This document shows positions 53,473 to 61,724 of a stretch of DNA of 64,000 nucleotides, in pieces (position 1 is the first letter of the stretch; every line of letters begins with the position of its first letter). The DNA is from PLanc-01 sp035342095 (GTDB lineage Bacteria; Planctomycetota; Phycisphaerae; Sedimentisphaerales; Anaerobacaceae). The stretch lies in assembly GCA_035342095.1 (NCBI GenBank), contig DAOQWL010000008.1, positions 35,055 to 99,054 of the forward strand, written 5' to 3'. Below the pieces are notes generated by a model. That model was given only the letters and a program-made list of their open reading frames with translations, had not been told where the DNA came from and did not search any database. The translations under genes were made by a program, and so were the position numbers.

Positions 53473-54582
53473 ATGATTGACATCAAAGAGATCTTGGCGG
53501 CCGCCATCGAGAATCACGCCAGCGACGTGCACATCAACGTGGGCATGCCCCCGGTGCTGCGCAAGGACACCGAGCTGATCGACATGGACTGCCCCCCCGT
53601 GACGAATCAGGACGCGCGGGCGATGGTGCTGGCCATGGTCGGGCCGGAGAAGATGAAACGATACGACGAGAATCGCGACCTGGATTTCTCGACGTCCATC
53701 GCCGGGGGGCACCGGTTCCGCGTCAACGCCCACTACCAGCGCGACACCGTGGCGATTTCATTCCGTGTCATCCCCAATCAGGTACACACGATCGACGATC
53801 TGCACCTGCCGCCGATCGTCAAGGAACTGACCGACCTGCCGCGTGGACTCGTGCTCGTCACCGGCCATACCGGCTCCGGCAAGAGCACCTCGCTGGCCGC
53901 CATGATCGGACTGATCAATTCGCGGTACAGCAAACGCATCATCACGCTGGAGGACCCGGTCGAGTACCACCTCGAGAACGAGAAGTGCATGATCGAGCAG
54001 CGGGAAATCGGCTCCGACTGCCCGAGCTTTGGCTCGGGTCTGCGTCACGCGCTGCGTCAGGACCCGGACATCATCATGGTCGGCGAAATGCGCGACCTTG
54101 AAACGACGAGCTTCACCATTACGGCGGCCGAGACCGGCCACCTGGTGTTCAGCACGCTGCACACGATCAACGCGCCGCAGAGCATCGAGCGTATCATCGA
54201 CATCTATCCGGCGGGACAGCAGAACCAGATCCGCACCATGCTGGCGAACACGCTTCAGGCGGTCATTTCCCAGACCCTGTTCAGGCGAATCGACCAGCCG
54301 GGCATGGTGCCCTGCACCGAGATCCTGCTGTGCACCTCCGCCACGCGAAACTGCATCCGCGAGAACCGGATTTACGAGATCCCGAACATCATCGAGACCT
54401 CGCGCCGACTGGGTATGCAGAGCATGGACAACAGCATCGCGGAGATGTACTTCAAGGGATTCATCGACCGGGACGAGGCCATCGTACGGTCGAGCAATCC
54501 CGGCAAGATGGAAAAGACCCTCGTCGCCGCCGGCAAACTCAACGATTCGTCCAAGGCGCCCGCGGTGGGCGCGACGAGGTAA
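53473..54582 (+). CDS. pilT: PilT retraction ATPase
   Basis: 369 residues with all PilT signatures: SDVHINVGMPPVLR at the start, Walker A GHTGSGKST, ITLEDPVEYHLENEKC, Walker B DPDIIMVGEMRDLETT, and STLHTINAPQSIERI. It lies between pilB and pilC. Its presence argues that this cluster makes a retractable pilus rather than only a type II secretion system. The ribosome site is weak (GGGACGAG). Confidence 0.92.
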   Translation: MIDIKEILAAAIENHASDVHINVGMPPVLRKDTELIDMDCPPVTNQDARAMVLAMVGPEKMKRYDENRDLDFSTSIAGGHRFRVNAHYQRDTVAISFRVIPNQVHTIDDLHLPPIVKELTDLPRGLVLVTGHTGSGKSTSLAAMIGLINSRYSKRIITLEDPVEYHLENEKCMIEQREIGSDCPSFGSGLRHALRQDPDIIMVGEMRDLETTSFTITAAETGHLVFSTLHTINAPQSIERIIDIYPAGQQNQIRTMLANTLQAVISQTLFRRIDQPGMVPCTEILLCTSATRNCIRENRIYEIPNIIETSRRLGMQSMDNSIAEMYFKGFIDRDEAIVRSSNPGKMEKTLVAAGKLNDSSKAPAVGATR

Positions 54583-54594
54583 CGGAGAACGCAG

Positions 54595-55806
54595 ATGGCA
54601 ACACAGACGATTTCCCGGCAGGAAGAGGCTCCCGCATCCGAAAGTTGGCAGGGCACCAGTCATCGTGGTTCAGGCGACGGCGCCCGCGGCCACAGCCACG
54701 GGGGCGCGGAGAACGCCGGCGGCGGATCCATGGTGGACAAGCTGCGAGGGTTCCGTGTCGAGTTTGGGCCCAGCCGCAAGGACATTCTCCATTTCACCAG
54801 CCAGTTGGCCGTCATGATTCGCGCCGGCATCAGCCTCCAGGACGCCCTTGACGGCATTGCCAGCCAGCAGGACAACCAGAAGTTCAAGGCGGTGATTCGC
54901 GATCTGAAGACCCGTATCGAGGAGGGCAACAGCTTCTCCCAGTCCCTCGCGGAGCATCCGCAGGTCTTCACGAATCTCTACATCAACATGGTGGCGGCGG
55001 CCGAAGCTTCCGGCTCGCTCAGCGACATGCTGCAGAAGCTCGCCGAGTATCTCGACGAGGAGGCCGAGACCCGCTCGCAGGTCAAGAGCGCGATGGTCTA
55101 CCCGGTCATCATCGCCGTCATGGCGGTCAGCGTGACGGTCTTCCTGCTGTGCTTCGTGCTGCCCCGTTTCACCGCGATCTTCCGCGGCAAGGAGAACCTC
55201 CTGCCGATGCCGACCATCATCCTGATGGCGACCAGCGCGTTCCTCCGCCACTGGTGGTACGCGATCATCCCGTGCATCGGCGCGGCCATTTGGGGATTCT
55301 ATTTCTTCATCGGCACGACGATCGGTCGTCTGTGGTGGGACAGGACCAAGCTGGTCCTTCCGCTGATTCGCACGTTGTGCCGGAGCCTGTACATCACTCG
55401 CGGCCTGCACACCATGGGCGTGCTGACGCGGGCCGGTGTGCCGATTCTCAACACCCTGTCGATCACCGCCCATATCTCGGGCAACATCCTCTACAAGGAG
55501 ATGTGGCTGTTCGTCTACGAGGAGGTGCGGCAGGGCAAGAAGGTCGCCGCGGCCCTGGCGCAGTCCAAGCTGATGCCCAGCAGCGTCGTGCAGATGATTC
55601 GCTCCGGCGAGGACTCCGGCAACATGGCCGACGTGCTGCGTGATATCTCCAACTTCTACGGACGCGAACTCAAGGCCGTGATCAAGGCGGTGACCTCGAT
55701 GATCGAGCCCATCATGATCGTCTGCATGGGATGCCTCGTCGGCTTCATCGCGATGAGCATCATTCTGCCGATCTTCAAGATGTCGAGCCTGGTTTCGGGA
55801 AAGTAA
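54595..55806 (+). CDS. pilC: PilC/GspF inner membrane platform protein
   Basis: 403 residues. A Gly/Ser/His-rich N-terminal extension of about 50 residues precedes the first T2SF domain (FTSQLAVMIRAGISLQDAL). A membrane helix follows (VYPVIIAVMAVSVTVFLLCF), then the second T2SF domain (RGLHTMGVLTRAGVPIL) and a final helix (IMIVCMGCLVGFIAMSII). It links ATPases and pilins. GGAG lies 7 bases before ATG, 12 bases after pilT. Confidence 0.92.
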   Translation: MATQTISRQEEAPASESWQGTSHRGSGDGARGHSHGGAENAGGGSMVDKLRGFRVEFGPSRKDILHFTSQLAVMIRAGISLQDALDGIASQQDNQKFKAVIRDLKTRIEEGNSFSQSLAEHPQVFTNLYINMVAAAEASGSLSDMLQKLAEYLDEEAETRSQVKSAMVYPVIIAVMAVSVTVFLLCFVLPRFTAIFRGKENLLPMPTIILMATSAFLRHWWYAIIPCIGAAIWGFYFFIGTTIGRLWWDRTKLVLPLIRTLCRSLYITRGLHTMGVLTRAGVPILNTLSITAHISGNILYKEMWLFVYEEVRQGKKVAAALAQSKLMPSSVVQMIRSGEDSGNMADVLRDISNFYGRELKAVIKAVTSMIEPIMIVCMGCLVGFIAMSIILPIFKMSSLVSGK

Positions 55807-55832
55807 CTGCACACACCCGGGGGGTGACCAAG

Positions 55833-56330
55833 ATGACTCACAGGACCAACTGCCAGGGATTCACCCTGATTGAAGTACTGATCGCAACCCTTCTGGTCGG
55901 GCTGGCCATTGCGGGTCTCGTCGGCGCCAACAGCTCGTTCACCATGGCCAACGCCGCCGGGACCGACATGTCCACCGCGGAGTTCCTGGCCGAGCAGATC
56001 CGCGAACTGACCGCTATGCTGCCGGTGATCGATCCGCAGACGAAAATCGGCTTCGACGCGAAGGAAGCCACCTGGGCCACCTACGACGACCTGGATGACT
56101 TCGACAACTTCAACAGCAGCTCGCTCGGCGGGCCGATCAGCGCCACGAGGACCGTTCTGACCGAGTTCTCCACGTTCAGTCAGGAGGTGACGGTCCAGAA
56201 GGTCAGTCCGTCGGACTTCGATACCGAGGTTGACGACAACGACAGCAGCGCCTTTCTGCGGGTCAGCGTCGTGGTCCGCCAGAACGGGCGACAACTCGTG
56301 TCGGCGAGCTGGATTCGGGCGAACTTCTGA
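55833..56330 (+). CDS. Pseudopilin / PilV-like minor pilin
   Basis: 165 residues. MTHRTNCQ then G/FTLIEVLIATLLVGLAI is a classic type IV prepilin signal with Glu at +5. The mature part is acidic and beta-rich. Placed directly after pilC (26 bases), so it is likely a minor pilin or pseudopilin of this machine. GGGGTGACCAAG precedes the ATG. Confidence 0.82.
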   Translation: MTHRTNCQGFTLIEVLIATLLVGLAIAGLVGANSSFTMANAAGTDMSTAEFLAEQIRELTAMLPVIDPQTKIGFDAKEATWATYDDLDDFDNFNSSSLGGPISATRTVLTEFSTFSQEVTVQKVSPSDFDTEVDDNDSSAFLRVSVVVRQNGRQLVSASWIRANF

Positions 56331-56346
56331 CAGGGGAGTGGGAGCC

Positions 56347-56814
56347 ATGAAAAACAGGGGTTTCACGCTGGTCGAGTGCCTGATCGGCCTGGCCATCTCG
56401 GCGATCCTGCTGGCGGCCATCGCCGCCGCGATCAATGCCTCGGCCGTCAATTACGGCGAGAACGAGGACATGTTCCGGGCCATCAATAGCGCCAGGCAGG
56501 CGCTGACCCGAATGACCGCCCAAATTCGCACCGGCCATGACTTTGACATTGCTTCGCCGGCCAACAAATGCAGCTTCTTCACGTCGGCAGATGTGTACAC
56601 CACCTACGAGTACGCCGACCAGAAGCTGTATGTGATTCAGAACGGCGGCAAGTACGTGCTCTGTGACAACGTGACGGCCGCCACGTTCACCAAGACGCTC
56701 AACGATGCCGGCGATCAATACAAGAGCGTGCAGATCTCGTTGACGGTCCAGAGCCGCAACGTCCGTCGCACCCTTTCGGGGGCCGCCGTGGTCCGCCGGA
56801 ACCTGGGAACATAA
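56347..56814 (+). CDS. Pseudopilin / minor pilin
   Basis: 155 residues. MKNR then G/FTLVECLIGLAISAILLAA is a short-leader prepilin signal with Glu at +5, as in PulJ/PilW-like proteins. The domain that follows (SARQALTRMTAQIRTG, YVLCDNVTAATFTK) also fits a minor pseudopilin of the GspJ type. Last gene of the operon, 16 bases after the previous one. AGGGGAG lies about 10 bases upstream. Confidence 0.82.
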   Translation: MKNRGFTLVECLIGLAISAILLAAIAAAINASAVNYGENEDMFRAINSARQALTRMTAQIRTGHDFDIASPANKCSFFTSADVYTTYEYADQKLYVIQNGGKYVLCDNVTAATFTKTLNDAGDQYKSVQISLTVQSRNVRRTLSGAAVVRRNLGT

Positions 56815-56842
56815 ATCCTCGTCGATTCTCAAAAATAAGCGC

Positions 56843-56871
56843 TTGCTTTTTCCAGCCCGCTCGGCGATACT
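56843..56871 (+). promoter_or_regulatory. Putative promoter of tRNA-Val
   Basis: TTGCTT, 17-base spacer, GATACT, ending 19 bases before the tRNA. Confidence 0.5.
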
Positions 56872-56890
56872 GTGCCCAGACTTCGGTCTT

Positions 56891-56964
56891 GGGCGGCTAG
56901 CTCAGATGGCTAGAGCACCAGCTCGACACGCTGGGGGTCAGAGGTTCAAGTCCTCTGCCGCCCA
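56891..56964 (+). tRNA. tRNA-Val (anticodon GAC)
   Basis: 74 bases folding into a full cloverleaf: acceptor GGGCGGC/GCCGCCC with discriminator A, D-arm GCTCAGATGGCTAGAGC, anticodon stem CCAGC/GCTGG with loop TCGACAC (anticodon GAC at 56924-56926), variable GGGTC, T-arm AGAGG-TTCAAGT-CCTCT. The 3' CCA is not encoded. It is followed by a T-rich stretch (TTTCTTTTTTTTCC) that can end transcription. Confidence 0.95.
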
Positions 56965-57019
56965 TTTCTTTTTTTTCCTGTCTGTCCATCCCTCGCTCCA
57001 ACCGTCGTGTGACTCATGT

Positions 57020-57445
57020 CCTCAGGTCCTGGACTCCATTGTGTGGGAGAATGAGCCCGCGCAGATCCGATTGGTGAATTCTGACGATTCTGTCGTTGCG
57101 TATACCGCCGCAGCCGGCGGCTGGCCGGGCGACGGCGTCCTCGACGCCGACCCGCTCTTCGTGCAGCCGGGGTACTGGGCCGATCCTGCGAGTATCGCGA
57201 AGGCTCTGCCTGCGACCGACCCTCTGGCCGTCTGGGTGCCTGGCGATTACCACCTGATGTTGGAGACGGGCCGCCGGGACCCGATCTCCGAAACCTGGAC
57301 TGTGGGCCCGGTGACCAGTCCCTGCATCGACGTGGGCACCCCGGAATCACCAGCGGGAGAGGAGCCGCTCCCGAACGGCGGGCGGATCAACATGGGCGTC
57401 TACGGCGGGACCCGCCAGGCCGGCCTGTCCGCGAGCGGCAACTGA
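57020..57445 (+). pseudogene. 3' fragment of a secreted right-handed beta-helix protein
   Basis: About 140 codons beginning near QVLDSIVWENEP, with no start codon or signal peptide in place. The C-terminal signature of planctomycete parallel beta-helix proteins is clear: AAGGWPGDGVLDADPLFVQ, GDYHLMLETGRRDPISETW, VTSPCIDVGTPESPAG and GGRINMGVYGGT. The rest of the gene is missing. The frame is open upstream through the tRNA, which is chance. Loss of the 5' part next to a tRNA suggests a deletion or integration scar. Confidence 0.75.
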
Positions 57446-57469
57446 ACGCAGCCCGACGAAAGCCCGAAG

Positions 57470-57600
57470 CACGAATATCGAAATCCGAAACAAGCCCAAA
57501 TAGCCCAAATCCAAGATCCAAAACGGGGACCCGTTCCCGACACGGCGGCGTTTGGATCATTCGGGTTTCGTGCTTCGAGTTTGTTTCGGATTTCGTCGCT
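57470..57600. repeat. Element with two inverted arms in crossed order
   Basis: CGAAATCCGAAACAA (57479-57493) is inverted as TTGTTTCGGATTTCG (57581-57595). GAAGCACGAA (57466-57475) is inverted as TTCGTGCTTC (57567-57576). The order of arms does not allow both to nest in one hairpin. Within the 57446-57931 gap; no protein-coding gene is seen there. Confidence 0.55.
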
Positions 57601-57683
57601 ACTGGAAGGACCGCCCTCAGTCCAGCATTCTCGACGCCGTGAAATCTGCACAGACACCTTGTGCTCCCCGTGCGAAGATTGTC

Positions 57684-57712
57684 TTGACATTCGATGTCAG
57701 ATGTGGTACAAA
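57684..57712 (+). promoter_or_regulatory. Putative promoter of PEP-CTERM-like gene
   Basis: TTGACA, 17-base spacer, TACAAA. Leader of about 215 bases to ATG 57932. Confidence 0.5.
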
Positions 57713-57931
57713 GGAAGTTGGTTATCAGGTGAGGGATCGACCTGTAGCTTCGTTTGCCCGGAAATTCTCTGGGGGATATCGGTCTGCCCATCTTGGGTTT
57801 GGGCCGGCCGTGGCGACGGAGCACCGGACAATACTCAGGGGGAAATACCACAGTTTGAGCTTGGACTATCGGCTGTGCCGAGGTTCGGCTCGATCGTGCG
57901 GAATGGGGCGGTTTGTTGTGGGGAGCGGAAC

Positions 57932-58666
57932 ATGCGTTTGAGTCGAACACTGCTGGTCGTCATGCTGGCTGCCGTCTTCTGTCCCGGCCTGCTGCAGGCA
58001 GCGCCCATTTCCTACGTGGGCAAGCTCGCCTATGGGGGCGCCGGCGCCGACGGGGTGCTCAACGTGAACAGCGTGGGGCCCTACGCCGGATGGCTGTCCA
58101 CGATCACATCCGTGAGCTGGCGGGTGGACAACATGACCACACCGGGATTGTGGCACTATGAGTACACGATCACGGTTTGCGACGGCGGCGATTTGTCCAC
58201 CGACATCCGCTGTGTGATCCTCGAAACGTCGTCCACGTTCACCTGGAGCGACCTGAGCGTGGTGAGCAGTTCGCCCACCGATTGGCTTGCCAGCACCGAA
58301 ATCGGCACGTACAGTCCGTGGCAGAATCAGAATCTCCCGAGCAGCGTTTATGGCATCATGTTCTGCACGAGTGCGGTCGATCCGAAGACCCTCAAGATCA
58401 GCTTCGACTCGGACCGCGGGCCGGTCTGGGGCGATATCTACGTTCGGAGCTTCACGTTCGACGGGCAGTACAACACCCTGAACAACGCCGGGTGGGAATA
58501 CGGCGTCGATGACAACGATCCGACCGACCCCGCCAGCGACGGAAGCATCCTCAACCACGTCCTCGTTCCGGACAGCGAGACGGCCATCCCCGTTCCCGGC
58601 GCGATTCTGCTCGGCGCGTTTGGCGCGGCACTCACTGGGTGTCTGCGACGGCGTAGAACGATCTAG
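57932..58666 (+). CDS. Exported protein with PEP-CTERM-like sorting signal
   Basis: 244 residues. Signal peptide RLSRTLLVVMLAAVFCPGLLQA. The body is a beta-rich domain with four Cys and no known motif. The C-terminus has the exosortase-type tripartite signal: IPVPGAILL, a hydrophobic helix, then RRRR. Proteins with this tail are normally cut and anchored or released by an exosortase, often together with exopolysaccharide. No exosortase gene is in the window. GGGAG lies about 8 bases before ATG 57932. Confidence 0.78.
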   Translation: MRLSRTLLVVMLAAVFCPGLLQAAPISYVGKLAYGGAGADGVLNVNSVGPYAGWLSTITSVSWRVDNMTTPGLWHYEYTITVCDGGDLSTDIRCVILETSSTFTWSDLSVVSSSPTDWLASTEIGTYSPWQNQNLPSSVYGIMFCTSAVDPKTLKISFDSDRGPVWGDIYVRSFTFDGQYNTLNNAGWEYGVDDNDPTDPASDGSILNHVLVPDSETAIPVPGAILLGAFGAALTGCLRRRRTI

Positions 58667-58792
58667 ATCCTCCGCTCGGGCAATCGATGCCAGCAAATGG
58701 GGTCGCGGCAAATTCCCACTTGGCGAAAGGGCCGCCGGCAGGCACAATGTCTGCGCCGAGTTGCCGTTCCGGACGCTCTCTTGAGGCTGGCT

Positions 58793-59251
58793 ATGAAGAT
58801 CCGATGGCTGTTGCTGGTGCTGGTGCCCCTCCTTGCGGGTTGCTCGCGAGAGCGCATCTGCGGAGTCAGCCTGTCGCTCGGCAGTTTCGAGCGAGGGTTG
58901 TGGTACGACCACGACATGCGGCAGTACGACGAGCACGGATTCGGCATCAAGCTCGATCTCGTCGGCGGGAACATGCTGCGTCCTTTGAAGAACCCGTTCG
59001 GCGGCGAGAACCCCTGGCGCGGCGGGGCAGACCGCGGTGTGCTGCGGTGCCCGGTGATCGGGCCGTTCTTTTCGATTGCCCTCGGTCCCTGCGGGGCCTA
59101 TCTCGGCTTCAAGACCTACGAGGTGACGACGGCGCACGGCGGGCAGGATCGCTACGGCAAGTGGATCCGACCCGAGGAAGTCCCGCCTGAAGGCAAGACG
59201 TATGTGTACCTGTGTCCGTCCGCGTCCATCCGGCGGACGAGGTGGAAATGA
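58793..59251 (+). CDS. Hypothetical lipoprotein
   Basis: 152 residues. Signal MKIRWLLLVLVPLLAGC ends in a lipobox LAGC. The mature part has no family I recognise: FERGLWYDHDMRQYDEHGFG, LRCPVIGPFFSIALGPCGAY and an Arg-rich end. GAGG lies about 7 bases before ATG 58793. Likely an envelope lipoprotein. Confidence 0.68.
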   Translation: MKIRWLLLVLVPLLAGCSRERICGVSLSLGSFERGLWYDHDMRQYDEHGFGIKLDLVGGNMLRPLKNPFGGENPWRGGADRGVLRCPVIGPFFSIALGPCGAYLGFKTYEVTTAHGGQDRYGKWIRPEEVPPEGKTYVYLCPSASIRRTRWK

Positions 59252-59326
59252 CAGGGTGCTGACAGGAGGCGCCGTAACGTGGATGTTGGCGAGGAGGCGG
59301 CAAGGGATGCTTGGGAGAATCTGTCG

Positions 59327-59743
59327 CTACGTGTCGCAGGTCGGCTCCTCAAGCAGTCGTTCGAGTTGATCGAGCAGGGGAGCCTGGCTCTTGAGGATCT
59401 TCTCTCTGGCCTGGGCCAGGTCGAACCAGGCGGCGCGGTCCACTTCCGGGAACGAGGCCTGCCGGCCCGAATGGGGCGGGTACTCCATGGTGAATGAATT
59501 GCTCCTCGCGGCCTCGGCGTCACAGTCGCCTTCGAATGCCCAGGAGTACACGATCTTGTCACTGGCCTGGCGGATCGCCTGGAGGGGGTGAAAGTCGCCG
59601 GAGGCGATGAAGCCGGTCTCTTCCTGGAACTCGCGACGGGCCGCGTCGAGGGCGATCTCGTCGGTGAACTCGCCTTTCGGAATGGACCAGGCGCCGACGT
59701 CCTTTCCCGTCCAGAAGGGGCCGCCGGGATGGACGAGGAACAC
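59327..59743 (-). CDS. NUDIX hydrolase whose 5' end is cut by an in-frame TGA
   Basis: 138 residues from GTG 59743. The Nudix box is GEFTDEIALDAARREFQEETGF spread over 20+ residues, with REFQEETG intact; LVHPGGPFWTGKD is typical of a family with N-terminal SAGLLMYR. That N-terminus exists: ATG at 59800 reads MPRQSAGLLMYRK, then TGA at 59759-59761, then QGQIEVFLVHPGG in the same frame. So the ancestral gene was 59327-59800 and codon 14 is now a stop. Restart at GTG 59743 is possible (AGGGG upstream) but would lack the first beta-strand. It may be inactive, recoded or an assembly error. Confidence 0.7.
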   Translation of the reverse strand: MFLVHPGGPFWTGKDVGAWSIPKGEFTDEIALDAARREFQEETGFIASGDFHPLQAIRQASDKIVYSWAFEGDCDAEAARSNSFTMEYPPHSGRQASFPEVDRAAWFDLAQAREKILKSQAPLLDQLERLLEEPTCDT

Positions 59744-59840
59744 CTCGATCTGCCCCTGTCACTTCCTGTACATCAGCAATCCGGCACTCTGTCTGGGCAT
59801 GATCTTCACAGGCCGGGAATCCCTCTGAGCGTCCCGAGAA

Positions 59841-59885
59841 GAAATCGCAGGTGGCGAGTCCCTGGATAGGACTCGCCACCTGCGA
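59841..59885 (-). terminator. Intrinsic terminator of the RRM gene
   Basis: Perfect 17-bp stem (59845-59861 with 59869-59885), loop CTGGATA, followed on the minus strand by TTTCTTCT. Lies about 80 bases after the stop codon of the RRM gene. An unusually long stem for a terminator. Confidence 0.75.
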
Positions 59886-59966
59886 CAGAGCGTTCACGCG
59901 ACACAATCCCGCCGAAACGCCAGACCAGACCCGTTCAGATCGGGTCCGGCTGTCCGGTGGGATCGG

Positions 59967-60404
59967 TCAATAGCGAGGCCTTCCGCCGCCGCCACGGGGT
60001 CCGCCGCGGTCGCCGCCGCGATCCCGTCCGCCGCCGCCGCTGTGGCCGCGATAGCCGCCACCACCGCCGCCCGGTCGCCCGCCGGGCCGTCCGCCGCCGC
60101 GGGGGCCGCCACGATCATGGCCGCCGGGTCGGCGACCGCCGCCGCCCATGCCCGGGGCCGCCGGCTTGGATCGGCCCAGCTCGACATGGAGCGCGTTGCC
60201 TTTGAGTTCCTTGCCGTTCATGTCGTTGATCGCGGTCTTGGCCTGCTCCTCGCTCGGCATTTCCACGAAGCCGAAGCCTCTCGATTCGCCGGTGGCGCCG
60301 TCCCGAATGATCTTGACCGAGGCGACGTCGCCGAACGGTGCGAAGGCTTCGCGCACCTCGTCCTCGGTAGTGTCGGGGGTGAGATTCCCGATGTAGATGT
60401 TCAT
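59967..60404 (-). CDS. RRM RNA-binding protein with Gly/Arg-rich tail
   Basis: 145 residues. One RNA recognition motif fills residues 1-80, with RNP2 (NIYIGNLT) and RNP1 (RGFGFVEM) intact. The tail (about 85-145) is almost only Gly, Arg, Pro and Asp. This layout matches bacterial and cyanobacterial cold-inducible Rbp proteins that bind single-stranded RNA. AAGGA precedes the ATG and a strong terminator follows, so it is a monocistronic gene. Confidence 0.92.
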   Translation of the reverse strand: MNIYIGNLTPDTTEDEVREAFAPFGDVASVKIIRDGATGESRGFGFVEMPSEEQAKTAINDMNGKELKGNALHVELGRSKPAAPGMGGGGRRPGGHDRGGPRGGGRPGGRPGGGGGGYRGHSGGGGRDRGGDRGGPRGGGGRPRY

Positions 60405-60619
60405 TGACCTTCCTTTCCGTAGGGTCTGAATATGGAGGGCATACCGGCTACACAGATCAACGTTTCACCGCGTAGGCATACCTTCTGATGCCCGTCGTCT
60501 ATGCCATGCTATACCAGAAGCACGCGACAAGGGGAATAGTCATCCTGGAATTCTTGGGGCAAATCTGCGTCGCCTTCGTCTTCTGAAGGACGGCTCCGTC
60601 CGGGAACGGCCGCGCCGGC

Positions 60620-61453
60620 CTAGGGCCTCGATCTGAGGGTCACCTGGGGACCGCGGAGGTAGAACGGCGTCAGGGCCAGCGGGTCGGCGAAGCGGCCGGC
60701 CAAGGCCTCCTGACGTCCGAGGCGGTAGACGCAGGCCGCACGCGGACCCCAATACCGCTCGGGAAGGATCGTCGCGTTTGCCCGGGTGAACTCGTCCCGA
60801 TGGTAGAGCAACCCGTCGCCGAGGACGCCCAGCGGCTCGCTTGCGGCGAATCGCTCCAGGATCTCGGAGGCCGTCATCAGGGAGTCGGGATGGACCTTTT
60901 GCCACATGGCGCCCTGTGGGGCAGGGATGCGGTACTCGTAGCGGGGAGCGTCTTCGACGATGCTCTGGGGGGCCTCTTGCCCCACAGGGACCCGCTCGTA
61001 GACGCTCGCATAGAACTGACCGCGTTTGGCGTCGAACAGGGCGACAATCCGGTTCGGAACGGGGGTTGGCCGCGCCGGCGCCTGCCCCTCTTCGGGCGTA
61101 TCGGACAGCCCGGCGGCGACGACGTCCAGAGAGCTCACCGCAACGATCCGAACTCCCTGAGCCAGGTGCATCGCCTTGGCCAGGGTCGTCGCGATCCGCA
61201 GGCCGGTGAAACTCCCCGGGCCGACGGCAATATGGATCTGGTCGATATCCCGCGTGGTGCAACCATGGCGGGTCAGCAGCGCTTCCATTGCCGGGAAGAT
61301 CTCGGTGCTGTGCTGCATAGGTCCGGAAAAGACGGATTCCTCGATCTGTGCGCCGTCGATTGCGAGTGCGACGGAGCCGATCCGGCTGGAGGTTTCCACG
61401 GCCAGAACGACGGACCTTCGCCCGTCGGCGTCCGGCTTGTCGGTGTCATTCAT
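60620..61453 (-). CDS. tsaB: tRNA threonylcarbamoyladenosine synthesis protein TsaB
   Basis: 277 residues. TsaB partners TsaD in making t6A37 in tRNAs reading ANN codons. Motifs: VVLAVETSSRIGSVAL (ASKHA phosphate loop region), HSTEIFPAMEALL, and IAVGPGSFTGLRIATT. Slightly longer than E. coli TsaB (231). I take ATG 61453 (GGGAG about 10 bases upstream); an upstream in-frame ATG at 61486 is less likely. Divergent from the secretin-like gene. Confidence 0.9.
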   Translation of the reverse strand: MNDTDKPDADGRRSVVLAVETSSRIGSVALAIDGAQIEESVFSGPMQHSTEIFPAMEALLTRHGCTTRDIDQIHIAVGPGSFTGLRIATTLAKAMHLAQGVRIVAVSSLDVVAAGLSDTPEEGQAPARPTPVPNRIVALFDAKRGQFYASVYERVPVGQEAPQSIVEDAPRYEYRIPAPQGAMWQKVHPDSLMTASEILERFAASEPLGVLGDGLLYHRDEFTRANATILPERYWGPRAACVYRLGRQEALAGRFADPLALTPFYLRGPQVTLRSRP

Positions 61454-61587
61454 AAGGGGGAACTCCCATGCTGACAAGATGCCCATTTTTGACGGCCCAA
61501 TTCGTGAACCGCCGCCCGCCGACTGCCCGTTCTACGGGAGGCGGTTCGGATTTTATCGGTCAAACAAGTTGGGGTGTCATTTTTCCC

Positions 61588-61616
61588 TTGCAAAAAATTC
61601 GCTATTTTAATAGATT
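61588..61616 (+). promoter_or_regulatory. Putative promoter of the secretin-like gene
   Basis: TTGCAA, 17-base spacer, TAGATT in an A/T-rich stretch. Leader of about 100 bases to the TTG start at 61725. Confidence 0.5.
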
Positions 61617-61724
61617 GAAGTCGTAACTCTGTCCTACATCCTTCCCAATGGAGGTTGTAATAGCCAGCGATAGTAACAGGTTTCCCATAAGAGGGTGACG
61701 ACATTATAGGCAGGAGGTTAGGTT

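Noticed and set aside
56843..57445. 200-codon gene spanning the tRNA
   Set aside because: Its first third is the tRNA and its leader read as protein; only the part after about 57020 resembles a family.
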